Shown here one piece after another: positions 1 to 9,512 of a DNA stretch of 38,509 nt. The notes beneath the pieces were generated by a model, which saw nothing but the letters and a program-made list of their open reading frames with translations, did no database searches and was not told where the DNA came from. Source of the DNA: an uncultured Verrucomicrobiales bacterium. Lineage in GTDB: Bacteria > Verrucomicrobiota > Verrucomicrobiia > Limisphaerales > UBA1100. Numbering within the stretch: position 1 is the stretch's first letter; each line of letters starts with the position of its first letter. The stretch spans positions 1 through 38,509 of the forward strand of contig CAJWMQ010000009.1 of NCBI GenBank assembly GCA_913042895.1, in the 5' to 3' direction. Made by a program: the position numbers and the translations under genes.

Positions 1-1
1 T

Positions 2-571
2 CCCATGTACGGTGCCGTCGGTCTCACCGCGCCGCTCAGTGTCCGCAGCGAAGGCCCTGCACCAGTGGAGGGCTCGCACAGCTGGAACGTCAACGCCAAG
101 ATTCATTACGTCTATCCCGGCACCAAATATACCGCTAGCGAAACGGTCGACGTGACCTGGTACGACGGTGATCAGCGCCCGCCGGCAAATGTGCAGGAAC
201 GCATCGGCCGAGCCCTGCCCGGCCAAGGTTCCGTGCTGTTTGGCACCAAAGGCCACATGATCATCCCCCACGTCGGCAAAGCCATCTTGTTGCCCGAGGA
301 CAAATACAAGGAATACAAGCGGCCCGAAATCGGCGGTGTGAATCACTGGGAATCGTTCATCAACGCCGCGCGCGGCGAAGGCAAGACCTCGGCGAATTTC
401 GATTACTCCGGTCCGTTGACCGAAGCCATTCTGCTCGGAGGGATTGCGACGCGGTTCCCCAAACAGCAACTGAATTGGGACGAGAAGAAACTCGCCTTCA
501 GCAACAGCAAGGCGGCCACCGCCTTTGTGAAGCGCGAGTACCGGAAGGGCTGGGAAGTCAAAGGCCTTTAA
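2..571 (+). CDS. Gfo/Idh/MocA-family oxidoreductase, C-terminal part (truncated at left window edge)
   Basis: Frame is open to the left edge. The C-terminal sequence (GTKGHMIIPHVGKAILLPEDKYKEYKRPEIGGVNHWESFINAARGEGKTSANFDYSGPLTEAILLGGIATRFP) is typical of Gfo/Idh/MocA dehydrogenases. Confidence 0.8.
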   Translation, partial: PMYGAVGLTAPLSVRSEGPAPVEGSHSWNVNAKIHYVYPGTKYTASETVDVTWYDGDQRPPANVQERIGRALPGQGSVLFGTKGHMIIPHVGKAILLPEDKYKEYKRPEIGGVNHWESFINAARGEGKTSANFDYSGPLTEAILLGGIATRFPKQQLNWDEKKLAFSNSKAATAFVKREYRKGWEVKGL

Positions 572-1599
572 GGCCGGCGACACTCCAGAAATTTGAAGTA
601 ATGACCGAGGTGTTCCGGATGCGCCAGCGTCTGGAATTGCCGAGTGCGTTCCGACGTCCATTCCGGGAACAACTGCGGCCGCTGAAGCGTCTGCTCAAAG
701 AGCCTCACCAAATATTGGGATTGCCGTGTTAGCGGAACCATCTCTAACCCACTCGCTTCGGCTATGCGTTCCACTCTGGTGAAATTCACCGAGGCCGTGA
801 TGTCCACCTCCCCGGGATCAGCCAGCACATCATCCACCATTCGGTGACCGTGATATCCCCGTAATGTGCCATTCTCTCGGGGCGGATCAAAAAACTCCCG
901 CTCCCTCATGCCGTAATCCACCAACAACAACTGGCCGCGCTTCAGGGAATTGCAAGCCGCCTGCCACATCCCGTAATCGCCCACCGTAAAGATCGCCCCT
1001 TCCTCAGGCGTTAGCTGATCTCCCAGTTTTGCGTTCCCTCCCGGGCGCATTCCCCACCCAAACGATTGCCCATCTGATTCCACCAAACTCAGCCACCACG
1101 CATCATCTTTCCAGATGAGTCGCTCCGCCGGACAGGCATCCAAAAACTCATTGCAATAGAACACGCCATTGAATGATCCAAGCTCGGCTACCCATTTGAC
1201 CTTCCCGCTAAAATCAGCCAACACACTCTCCTGCCATTGGCGATGGATTCCGGAAGGCTCCCAGAGAACCATTTCGCATCGCTCAAATAGTTCCGGCCGC
1301 CAATTACGCAAATACATCAACACATCCTTGGCCAACCGACCATCATGAGCCCCGGCTTCAACCAATTGCACGGGCCCTTCAATCTCCACCAACCAATCGG
1401 CAAACTGAAACGCCAGCAATTCACCGTACAAATTCCCCACGCTCACGCTGGTGTAAAAATCGCCACTGCGCCCCACTTCGCGTTGCGTTTCGTAATAGCC
1501 CAACCCCGGTTCGTACAAAGCCCGTTCCATGAAACGACTAAACGGAATACCACCTTTCTCGGTGATTTCCGCGTGGATTCGTTGTTCGAGTTCTTTCAT
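568..1599 (-). CDS. Class I SAM-dependent methyltransferase, MidA/NDUFAF7 (DUF185) family
   Basis: ORF with IPFSRFMERALYEPGLGYYE, GDFYTSVSVGNLYGELLAFQ and VEAGAHDGRLAKDVL motifs. Start placed at MKELEQ (1599) rather than the ORF-track start at 1677. Confidence 0.85.
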   Translation of the reverse strand: MKELEQRIHAEITEKGGIPFSRFMERALYEPGLGYYETQREVGRSGDFYTSVSVGNLYGELLAFQFADWLVEIEGPVQLVEAGAHDGRLAKDVLMYLRNWRPELFERCEMVLWEPSGIHRQWQESVLADFSGKVKWVAELGSFNGVFYCNEFLDACPAERLIWKDDAWWLSLVESDGQSFGWGMRPGGNAKLGDQLTPEEGAIFTVGDYGMWQAACNSLKRGQLLLVDYGMREREFFDPPRENGTLRGYHGHRMVDDVLADPGEVDITASVNFTRVERIAEASGLEMVPLTRQSQYLVRLFEQTLQRPQLFPEWTSERTRQFQTLAHPEHLGHYFKFLECRRP

Positions 1600-1651
1600 G
1601 GCTTGAGGCGCACGCTCGTTTTCTCTAAAAACGCCGGCACATCCTGCGCTC

Positions 1652-2413
1652 ATGTCACCCGCCGCATCAACCCGCAAACGCCTGGACCAGGCGATGTTCG
1701 ACGATCAACTCACGGAGAGTCGCGAAAAAGCCAAGCGCCTGATCATGGCCGGCAAGGTTCGCGTGAACGATCAGGTGGCCAGCAAACCCAGCGATAAAGT
1801 GAAGCCCGAGGACCGCATTGAGGTCGAGGAACCGGAAAAATTCGTCAGCCGCGGCGGCTTCAAGCTGGAAAAGGCGCTAGAGAAGTTCCCGATTGAAATC
1901 AAAGGCACGGTCGCCATCGATCTGGGTGCCTCCACCGGTGGGTTCACAGATTGTCTCCTGCAAAACGGCGCGGAAAAGATTTTCTCCGTGGATGTCGGCC
2001 GGGGCCAGCTCGCGTGGCATCTGCGCAAGAGTCATCGCGTGCATGTGATGGATAAAACCAATGCCCGCCACCTTACCCGTACCGATTTCCCGAAGAGTTT
2101 TGAGGGTGCCGATGTGGTGACCATTGATTGTTCGTTTATTTCCCTGCGCAAAATCCTCCCCGCTGCCTTGGCGGTCGCCCGCCAGGGTGGTACCATCATC
2201 GCGCTGATCAAACCGCAGTTCGAAGCCGGCAAGGCCGAGGTCGATAAAGGCGCCGGCGTGATCAAGGATCCTGAGATCCACGCCCGCGTCATCCGCGAAC
2301 TGCAGGCGTTTGTAAGTGAAACCGACGGGTTGACGTGGCGCGGCGACACCGATTCGCCGATCACTGGCCCGAAAGGAAACAAAGAATTTCTCGCTTGGAT
2401 TGAAAAAGAATAA
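1652..2413 (+). CDS. tlyA: TlyA-family rRNA (cytidine-2'-O)-methyltransferase / hemolysin A-like (S4 domain + FtsJ-like domain)
   Basis: RLDQAMFDDQLTESREKAKRLIMAGKVRVNDQ (S4 domain), RGGFKLEKALE, and AIDLGASTGGFTDCLLQNGA (SAM-binding). Confidence 0.93.
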   Translation: MSPAASTRKRLDQAMFDDQLTESREKAKRLIMAGKVRVNDQVASKPSDKVKPEDRIEVEEPEKFVSRGGFKLEKALEKFPIEIKGTVAIDLGASTGGFTDCLLQNGAEKIFSVDVGRGQLAWHLRKSHRVHVMDKTNARHLTRTDFPKSFEGADVVTIDCSFISLRKILPAALAVARQGGTIIALIKPQFEAGKAEVDKGAGVIKDPEIHARVIRELQAFVSETDGLTWRGDTDSPITGPKGNKEFLAWIEKE

Positions 2414-3281
2414 AGCCATCCGGTCCGTGGGACTGATCGGCAACACCGGTCAGGCCATCAAGTCGGGCGTTGTGCGCAAGACGGCCAAGCTCATTGAGCA
2501 ATCCGGCCGCAAGGTCTTTCTTGATCCCTCAGTCTCCGAGGCCGCCAAAGGACACGGAATCGTGCTGGCGGATTCCGGGGAACTCGCGCGCATGTGCGAT
2601 TTACTCATGGTCATCGGTGGCGATGGCACTGTCCTTAAAGTGGCTCGAGATACCGCCGGCAGCAACACGCCCCTACTCGGCGTCAACGCCGGCCGCCTCG
2701 GTTTTCTCACCACTGCCTCCATCGATGAACTCAAGCTCGCTCTGGATAATCTGTGGGCGGGTAAATTCACTATTGACCCTATGCCGCTGGTCGAAGCCAG
2801 CGGCACATTCGGCGGTAAAAAAATCAAGGCGCTGGCTTTGAACGATATTTTGATTAGCCGCGGCGCCAACCCACGCCTGATCGAGATGAAGGTAACCATC
2901 GACGGCGAACCACTCACCACTTACCGCAGTGATGGGCTAATTGTCGCCACGCCCGCCGGATCTACCGCCTATTCACTGGCCGCTGGCGGCACCGTGGTGA
3001 CACCCCACGCCGAAGTACTCACACTCAACCCCGTTTGCCCGCAGGCCCTTTCCAATCGCCCCCTAATCGTCAGCTTTTCCTCCACCATTGAGGTCACCAT
3101 CCTGAAGCACCGCGCCGAAAGTTACCTCTCTGCCGATGGCCAGATGCTCACAGAACTGGTGATTGGCGATCAGGTAACCATCCGGCGCAGCCGCCAAAAA
3201 GCCAGGCTGGTGCGCCTAGAGGGCCATTCCTTTTTTGAGACCTTACGGCACAAACTGCACTGGACCGGCTCGATCGCATGA
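2400..3281 (+). CDS. nadK: NAD kinase
   Basis: VIGGDGTVLKVAR, LLGVNAGRLGFLTT, DGLIVATPAGSTAYSLAAGG and NRPLIV motifs. Overlaps the tlyA 3' end by 14 nt. Confidence 0.95.
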   Translation: MKKNKAIRSVGLIGNTGQAIKSGVVRKTAKLIEQSGRKVFLDPSVSEAAKGHGIVLADSGELARMCDLLMVIGGDGTVLKVARDTAGSNTPLLGVNAGRLGFLTTASIDELKLALDNLWAGKFTIDPMPLVEASGTFGGKKIKALALNDILISRGANPRLIEMKVTIDGEPLTTYRSDGLIVATPAGSTAYSLAAGGTVVTPHAEVLTLNPVCPQALSNRPLIVSFSSTIEVTILKHRAESYLSADGQMLTELVIGDQVTIRRSRQKARLVRLEGHSFFETLRHKLHWTGSIA

Positions 3282-4288
3282 TCCGCCTCAAGGACATTGC
3301 CGAAAGCGCAGGGGTTTCCGTGATGACCGTTTCCAAGGCGTTGCGGAATGAACCGGATATCTCCGAGACTACCAAGGCGCGCATTCGTGGCATTGCCGAC
3401 CGCGTAGGATACGTCCCGAACAATTCCGCCCGCGGCCTGCGCACACGCCGCACGCAGCAGTTTGGCCTGATCATTTCCGCGCTCAGTAATCCTATGTATA
3501 CGCGCACATTCATGGCGATTGAAGAGCAGGCCCATGAAATGGGCTACGAAATCATCGTCGCGCAAACCCTCAACAATGCCGAGCGCGAGGCGGACTGCAT
3601 TCGCCGTTTGCTGGCCCGGCAGGTGGACGGCCTGTTTATCCGGCCGGTGTACCGACCAAACCCATCGGCCGGCATTTACGAGGAACTCAAAAAACGGAAC
3701 ACTCCCACCGTGATCCTCGGCCATCGTGCCCTTTTTTGCAGCGATTTCCACAATGTAGAGACAGACGATCTCGCTGCTGCCAAGGCTTTGACGCAACATC
3801 TACTGGATCTGGGCCATCGCCGCATCGCCTGCCTCACCGGCCCCATTTTCGCGCCTTGGGCACAGGAACGGTACGAAGGCTACCGCCGCGCCCTGACGGA
3901 TCGCGGTCTGGAGGTGGATGAAAAACTCGTATTTCAGGCCGGGGCCACCATCGAGGAAGGCGCCGCCGCGGCACTGCAGTTTATCAACGAACAACCGGAA
4001 GCCACCGCCATGATCGCCGCCAACGATCTGGTGGCGTTCGGCGCGGCCAATACACTGCTTGATCAGGGCATTGCCATCCCGCAGGACCTTTCCGTCGCCG
4101 GTTTTGGTAATGTTTTGTCGGCTGAATATTTCCGGGTTCCACTGACCACGGTGCGCCAACCCAAATATCGCCGAGGCCTCGCCGCAATGGAATCCATGAA
4201 GAGCCTGCTGGCGGGCGAATCCGCAAGCCCCAAGCGGTTGCCGGCCGAATTGGCCATCCGCAAAAGCACCACCGCCCCCGCGGTTTAG
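3278..4288 (+). CDS. LacI-family transcriptional regulator
   Basis: N-terminal HTH IRLKDIAESAGVSVMTVSKALRNEPDISETTKARI followed by a periplasmic-binding-protein-like domain. ATGA overlap with nadK. Confidence 0.95.
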   Translation: MIRLKDIAESAGVSVMTVSKALRNEPDISETTKARIRGIADRVGYVPNNSARGLRTRRTQQFGLIISALSNPMYTRTFMAIEEQAHEMGYEIIVAQTLNNAEREADCIRRLLARQVDGLFIRPVYRPNPSAGIYEELKKRNTPTVILGHRALFCSDFHNVETDDLAAAKALTQHLLDLGHRRIACLTGPIFAPWAQERYEGYRRALTDRGLEVDEKLVFQAGATIEEGAAAALQFINEQPEATAMIAANDLVAFGAANTLLDQGIAIPQDLSVAGFGNVLSAEYFRVPLTTVRQPKYRRGLAAMESMKSLLAGESASPKRLPAELAIRKSTTAPAV

Positions 4289-4884
4289 CGCGCCGCAAAA
4301 CGCTCGACGTATTTGCCGAGAATATCCGACTCCAAATTCACGGCATCCCCCACCGCGCGCTCTTTCAACGCGGTTTCTTCAAACGTGTGCGGAATGATCC
4401 AGATGGTGAACATTTCCTTTTCTACCGCCGCTACCGTCAGACTGATACCATCCACGGCCACCGACCCCTTGTGCACGATATAGCGCATCACTTCATCGGG
4501 CCCGGCGATCTGCAGCTGATGATCCTCGCCCTTCTGTTCCCAAGAAACAATCTTCCCCATGCCGTCGATATGGCCAGTAACAAAATGACCACCTAACCGA
4601 CCACCCGCCTCAAGACTGCGTTCAAGATTAACTAACGATCCCGCGCGACAGCCCTGAAGATTCGTCAATCGCCAGGTTTCCTGGAGGAGATCGAATTGGA
4701 CCGTTTTGGCGCGCCCCTTGGTCGCCAGTTCTGCCACCGTGAGGCAGCAGCCGTTTACCGACAGACTATCGCCGACCTTCAGTCCCGTGCCGGTCTTTCG
4801 AAGAGACAACGTCAGGCGAATGGATTGATCGCCCGGATGAATCGACTCCACCGTGCCTGTTTCCTCGACAATCCCCGTAAACAT
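4285..4884 (-). CDS. ribE: Riboflavin synthase (alpha subunit)
   Basis: MFTGIVEETGTVESI start, VGDSLSVNGCCLTV and VDGISLTVA repeats (two lumazine-binding domains). Confidence 0.95.
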   Translation of the reverse strand: MFTGIVEETGTVESIHPGDQSIRLTLSLRKTGTGLKVGDSLSVNGCCLTVAELATKGRAKTVQFDLLQETWRLTNLQGCRAGSLVNLERSLEAGGRLGGHFVTGHIDGMGKIVSWEQKGEDHQLQIAGPDEVMRYIVHKGSVAVDGISLTVAAVEKEMFTIWIIPHTFEETALKERAVGDAVNLESDILGKYVERFAAR

Positions 4885-4893
4885 CGCACGCAC

Positions 4894-6003
4894 TCAAGCC
4901 TTCACCACGCGGGCCGTCAATATCAAATCCGACCCCAAGCGCTCCCAAACCACTTCCTGCAATCGCAACGAATCCTCCAACCGCTTGACGCCCTCGCCTC
5001 CAACCGCCGCTCGAGAACGGATTCCTCCGAGGATTTTCGGCGCATAAAAAAACGCGATCCGCTGCGCAAAACCGCCTTGCAGGAAACTTCCATTTACTTC
5101 ACCACCACCCTCCACCAACAGACTAGTGACTGATTCTTTACCTAGGCGCTTGAGCAGCCACCGTAAATCAATCCGACCATTCCGTGCCGGCGCCTCGAGC
5201 ACGTTAACCCGCCGCTTTAGTGCCGCCACTCGCTTAGCTGGTGCTCCCCGCAACACAACCACCGTGGTGTGTTGCTCTTGGTCATCGGAAACGACCTGCG
5301 CATCCATTGGTGTTCTCGCTTGTGAATCCAATACCACCCGGCGCAGCGCAACTCCACCCCGCTTCCCTCGCGCCAGCAGACTGGGGTTGTCGGCCAGCAC
5401 AGTTTCCACCCCTACCAAAATTGCATCACTGCCTCTTCGCAGGTAAATGCCTTTGCGCCGTGCCGCCTCGCCGGTGATCCATTTGGATTCCCCGCTTTCA
5501 GTGGCGATCTTTCCATCCAGCGTCATCGCAGCCTTCACTGACACCCACGGCAGTCCGGTCGTAACCCAGTGATTAAACGCCTCATTCATTGCCTGCGCCT
5601 CCCGCTCAAGTACCTTATGTCGCACTTCAATCCCCGCTTTGCGCAGCATGCGAAATGCGCGTCCAGCGTGTTTGGGATTCGGATCAGTGGCACCCACCAC
5701 CACACGTTTAATTCCTGCCCCCTGAATCGCGTCCGTGCAAGGCGGCGTGCGACCGGTGGTGCAACAGGGTTCCAACGTAACGTATAACGTGGCACCTTTG
5801 ACGTTGTAATCATGCCGTTCCGCGTCACGAATCGCCTCCACCTCGGCGTGCGGACCACCGGCGTGCCGATGCCAACCCTTACCGATCACTGCGCGCCCCT
5901 TCACCAACACAGCACCCACCATTGGGTTTGGGGACGTCCGACCGTAGCCCTTGCGCGCCAGATCCAACGCTGTCTGCATGTGCTTTTCGTCGTCCGCTTT
6001 CAT
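4894..6003 (-). CDS. ribD: Bifunctional diaminohydroxyphosphoribosylaminopyrimidine deaminase / 5-amino-6-(5-phosphoribosylamino)uracil reductase
   Basis: TSPNPMVGAVLVK, HAEVEAI, TLYVTLEPCCTTGRTPPC deaminase motifs and a RibD C-terminal reductase domain (KAAMTLDGKIATESGESKWITG). Confidence 0.96.
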   Translation of the reverse strand: MKADDEKHMQTALDLARKGYGRTSPNPMVGAVLVKGRAVIGKGWHRHAGGPHAEVEAIRDAERHDYNVKGATLYVTLEPCCTTGRTPPCTDAIQGAGIKRVVVGATDPNPKHAGRAFRMLRKAGIEVRHKVLEREAQAMNEAFNHWVTTGLPWVSVKAAMTLDGKIATESGESKWITGEAARRKGIYLRRGSDAILVGVETVLADNPSLLARGKRGGVALRRVVLDSQARTPMDAQVVSDDQEQHTTVVVLRGAPAKRVAALKRRVNVLEAPARNGRIDLRWLLKRLGKESVTSLLVEGGGEVNGSFLQGGFAQRIAFFYAPKILGGIRSRAAVGGEGVKRLEDSLRLQEVVWERLGSDLILTARVVKA

Positions 6004-6011
6004 GCGGGAAA

Positions 6012-6920
6012 TTATTTGGCAAATAAGGCCTCAGCGAATTGCCCGGGATCAAACGGCTGCAAATCATCCGCCTGTTCGCCAAGCCCAATAAACTTGATAG
6101 GCAGATTCAATTCATCATGAATCGCCACCACCATGCCGCCTTTGCTGGTACCGTCGAGCTTGGTGATGACCAATCCCGTCAACGGCACGGCCTTGTGGAA
6201 TTCCCGGGCCTGGTTCAGCGCGTTCATGCCGGTCGTTGCGTCCACCACCAACAAGACCTCATGCGGCGCCCCTTTTTCCTGACGGTCAATGATTCGGTGC
6301 AGCTTTTCCAATTCCTGCATCAGGTTGCTTTTGGTATGCAAACGGCCTGCGGTATCCACAAACAAAAAATCGGCCTTGCGAGCATGCGCTGCGGTCACGG
6401 CATCATGAGCCACAGCCGCAGGGTCTGCCCCATAGTTACCGGCTATGACCGGCACATTCAGTCGCCCACCCCATTCCTTGAGCTGCTCCACCGCCGCCGC
6501 ACGAAAGGTATCGCAAGCTGCCAGAACGGAAGTTTTACCAGTGGCGTGCATTCGATTGGCTAACTTAGCCGTGGTGGTTGTCTTCCCCGTACCGTTCACG
6601 CCCACTATCGAAACCACAGTCAACCCGTCTTGCTCCTCCAATCCTTGGATGCCTCCAGTAAACGAAGTCGCAATTTCACGTCGCGCCACACCCAGCACGT
6701 CCAGGCCATCCTTACCTTGGGTTTCATATGAGTCGCGGACTGCACTCAAAATTCGCTGGGTCATCAGCATGCCCAGGTCGGCACCAATTAAGGCAAACTC
6801 AATCTCCTCCAACGTGTCTTCATCGAGTTTCGGAGAACCAGTGACGATTCGAGTAATCTCATGCGACAGCTTTTCCTTTGTCCGCTGCAGGCCCACCTTG
6901 AATTTATCGAACAACCCCAT
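6012..6920 (-). CDS. ftsY: Signal recognition particle receptor FtsY
   Basis: SRP-GTPase motifs GVNGTGKTTTTAKLA, DTFRAAAVEQL, DTAGRLHTKSNLMQEL, TKLDGTSKGG and GLGEQADDLQPF. Confidence 0.97.
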   Translation of the reverse strand: MGLFDKFKVGLQRTKEKLSHEITRIVTGSPKLDEDTLEEIEFALIGADLGMLMTQRILSAVRDSYETQGKDGLDVLGVARREIATSFTGGIQGLEEQDGLTVVSIVGVNGTGKTTTTAKLANRMHATGKTSVLAACDTFRAAAVEQLKEWGGRLNVPVIAGNYGADPAAVAHDAVTAAHARKADFLFVDTAGRLHTKSNLMQELEKLHRIIDRQEKGAPHEVLLVVDATTGMNALNQAREFHKAVPLTGLVITKLDGTSKGGMVVAIHDELNLPIKFIGLGEQADDLQPFDPGQFAEALFAK

Positions 6921-6921
6921 C

Positions 6922-7737
6922 TTACGCCGCCAATGCCGTTTTCATTGCCGCCACATACGAGTACGGCAGCTTCACGCCACCGATCAGCGGCCGCCCCTTA
7001 TTTTCGCCGTGACAATCCGAGCCGCCGGTCACCAACAATCCATGTTGCTCGGCCAACATGAGGTAATGCTCGGTCATGGGTGTGGAATGTCGTGTGTAAA
7101 AGCATTCGATCCCATCCAGCCCCGCGTCCACCAGGGGGCCAATTACTTTGTCGCGATGATACAAACCAGGATGCGCGATCACCGCCAAGCCACCAGCTTC
7201 GTGAATGAGCTCGATCGCGTGCGCCGCGGTCATCTTCGCCTTGGGCACCCAAGCCGGCTTGCCTTTCTTGAGGTATTTTTGAAATGACTCATCGAGCGTG
7301 CGGCAATGCCCCTTAGCCACCAAGGCCCGGCCGATGTGCGGGCGCCCCGGTGAATTGCAATTGGCCAGCTCCAGCACATCTTCACTAGTAAGCTCAAAGC
7401 CCAATTCATTCAGCTTAACCACCATCTCGCGGATGCGATTTTGGCGAACCGATTGGTACTTGGTTAACTCCTCCCGTAATCGGCCACATTTCAGATCGAG
7501 AAAATATCCCAGTAGATGCAGCTCAAAGCCATCCAGCTCCACCGTAAATTCACAACCTGTGATGAATTCAATCCGGCGTTCCTCGCAAGCCGCAATCATA
7601 CGTTCGCATCCATCGACGGTATCGTGATCGGTGAGGGCCATCACTTTCAGCCCCCGTTGATGACCGTGCTCCGCCAACTCCTCCGGCGTGTAGGTACCGT
7701 CTGAATAATTGGTGTGCAGATGCAGATCAGCGTACAT
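6922..7737 (-). CDS. PHP-domain phosphoesterase
   Basis: ADLHLHTNYSDGTYTPEEL, ALTDHDTVDG, AHPGLYH and GGSDCHG metal-binding motifs. ATG placed at 7737, overlapping the nusB stop. Confidence 0.92.
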   Translation of the reverse strand: MYADLHLHTNYSDGTYTPEELAEHGHQRGLKVMALTDHDTVDGCERMIAACEERRIEFITGCEFTVELDGFELHLLGYFLDLKCGRLREELTKYQSVRQNRIREMVVKLNELGFELTSEDVLELANCNSPGRPHIGRALVAKGHCRTLDESFQKYLKKGKPAWVPKAKMTAAHAIELIHEAGGLAVIAHPGLYHRDKVIGPLVDAGLDGIECFYTRHSTPMTEHYLMLAEQHGLLVTGGSDCHGENKGRPLIGGVKLPYSYVAAMKTALAA

Positions 7738-8246
7738 CAACCGGCCTCCGTTGCTGTGCGGGCCGGGCGATCAAGTTGCGCCGCAAGTTTATCCAGAATG
7801 CCGTTAACGAATTTGCCGCTGTCGTCGGTTGAAAAGCGTTTTGCTATATCCACCGCTTCATTGATGGCCACCACCGGCGGGATATCCTCGCGATGCATCA
7901 TTTCAAAGGTGGCCAAACGAAGAATGTTGCGATCCACCCCAGCCATGCGGTGCAGATCCCAGTTGGCTGCCAATTTCCGAAGCCGTGCGTCGATCTCCTC
8001 GCGATGCTCCAGGACGCCGCGCACGAGCGGCTCGGCAAATTCGCGGATGGCCACGTCATCGACCGTGGGCGGTGGAAGTTCCTTTTCCTCGCCCCAAGTG
8101 CTCTTGCCCTCAATTACCTCAATCACCGCCGGCCGTTGGTGCACCCAGAAATGCTCCAGAGTCCCAGCCAAATCCTCCGGCGGATTATGGTCGTGCTGAA
8201 ACAGAAATTGAACCGCGCGTTCGCGCGCCTGACGGCGGGTGCCCAT
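7737..8246 (-). CDS. nusB: Transcription antitermination factor NusB
   Basis: GTRRQARERAVQFLFQHD, VDRNILRLATFEMMHREDIPPVVAINEAVDIAKRFSTDDSGKFVNGILDKLA. Confidence 0.95.
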   Translation of the reverse strand: MGTRRQARERAVQFLFQHDHNPPEDLAGTLEHFWVHQRPAVIEVIEGKSTWGEEKELPPPTVDDVAIREFAEPLVRGVLEHREEIDARLRKLAANWDLHRMAGVDRNILRLATFEMMHREDIPPVVAINEAVDIAKRFSTDDSGKFVNGILDKLAAQLDRPARTATEAG

Positions 8247-8314
8247 GGCTTGAGAATGCGCCAGTGACGCATCCAGCAAAAGGAAATTAAATCGACCTCA
8301 ATTTTTCAAAATAT

Positions 8315-9469
8315 CTAGTACCTAGGAACGGATGAATCAATATCATCACTCCACGCATTAATGCCGCCAGCCACACTCTTGCAGTACTTGAATCCTTGTT
8401 GCTTAAGGAATTCCACCGCCTTCAACGAACGCCCCCCCACTTTGCAGTGAATATAGATCGTTTGGTTTGGGTCCAGCTCCATGAATCGCTGCGGCAATTC
8501 GCCCAGCGGAATCAGTGGCACACCTTCAATCTTGGCTATTTCCACTTCGTCATATTCGCGCACATCGAGGAAGGCGATGTCGCTAGAGGAATCGTCCATG
8601 GCCTTCTTCAAGTCCTGCACGCTCACCTCGTCAGGATGGACCTGCGGCTCATTAGGTTCATCGCCAATCCCACAAAATTCCTGATAATCGACCAACTCGG
8701 TGATCGTTGGATTTTCACCGCAAATGGGACATTTCGGATCGCGTCGCAATTTTAGCTCGCGAAAGCTCATGTCCAGAGCACTATAAAGCATCAGCCGATT
8801 AATCAAGGGCTCCCCCTTTCCTAGAGCCAGCTTAATTATTTCCGTAGCCTGAATGCACCCAATGATGCCCGGCAACACGCCCAACACACCGCCCTCAGCA
8901 CAACTCGGCACCATTCCAGGAGGAGGCGGTTCGGGGTATAGGCAACGATAACATGGCCCGCCCAATTCCGGCGCGAACACACTTGCCTGCCCTTCGAAAC
9001 GGAAAATGGAGCCGTACACATTCGGCTTCTTCAACAATACACAGGCGTCGTTGGTAAGATAACGCGTCGGAAAATTGTCCGTCCCATCCACCACGATGTC
9101 GTATGGCTCAATGATGTCCAAAGCGTTCTCAGAGGTCAGCATCGTCTCGTGAATTACCACCTCCACCTCCGGATTGATTGAATTAAGCGTCTCCTTACCC
9201 GACTGCACCTTCGGTCGATCTACATCAGCGGTACCGTGAATGATTTGGCGTTGAAGGTTGGAATAATCAACCACATCAAAATCAACGATGCCAATCTTGC
9301 CAATACCGGCGGCTGCCAGATACATGGCGATCGGCGACCCCAACCCGCCTGTACCAATGCACAGCACACTGGTGCCCTTCAGTTTCTTCTGCCCTGCCAT
9401 GCCCACCTCAGGCAAAATCAGGTGCCGTGAATAACGGCTAATTTCTTCGTTGCTTAGTTCCACGCTCAT
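8315..9469 (-). CDS. moeB: MoeB/ThiF-family E1-like adenylyltransferase with C-terminal rhodanese domain (MoeZ/Uba4-type architecture)
   Basis: RYSRHLILPEVGMAGQKKLKGTSVLCIGTGGLGSP, two Cys pairs (CYRC, CPIC), and a rhodanese active-site-like IYIHCKVGGRS. Start placed at MSVELSNEE. Confidence 0.9.
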   Translation of the reverse strand: MSVELSNEEISRYSRHLILPEVGMAGQKKLKGTSVLCIGTGGLGSPIAMYLAAAGIGKIGIVDFDVVDYSNLQRQIIHGTADVDRPKVQSGKETLNSINPEVEVVIHETMLTSENALDIIEPYDIVVDGTDNFPTRYLTNDACVLLKKPNVYGSIFRFEGQASVFAPELGGPCYRCLYPEPPPPGMVPSCAEGGVLGVLPGIIGCIQATEIIKLALGKGEPLINRLMLYSALDMSFRELKLRRDPKCPICGENPTITELVDYQEFCGIGDEPNEPQVHPDEVSVQDLKKAMDDSSSDIAFLDVREYDEVEIAKIEGVPLIPLGELPQRFMELDPNQTIYIHCKVGGRSLKAVEFLKQQGFKYCKSVAGGINAWSDDIDSSVPRY

Positions 9470-9512
9470 GGGATCAATAAAACATGGACAGCCGCACGGC
9501 CATCCGGAAAGA

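Noticed and set aside
3170-3799. 209-aa minus ORF opposite nadK/lacI
   Set aside because: Antisense to confident coding sequence, no family resemblance.
4884-6003. Possible FMN riboswitch for the ribD-ribE genes
   Set aside because: Only 9-10 nt separate ribD from ribE and 8 nt separate ftsY from ribD, so there is no room for the aptamer.
6445-7287. 280-aa + strand ORF opposite ftsY and the PHP gene
   Set aside because: Spans two well-supported minus-strand genes and has no motif support.
8251-8275. ATGCG...CGCAT hairpin just upstream of nusB
   Set aside because: Only a 5-bp stem and inside a possible N-terminal extension of nusB; likely chance.
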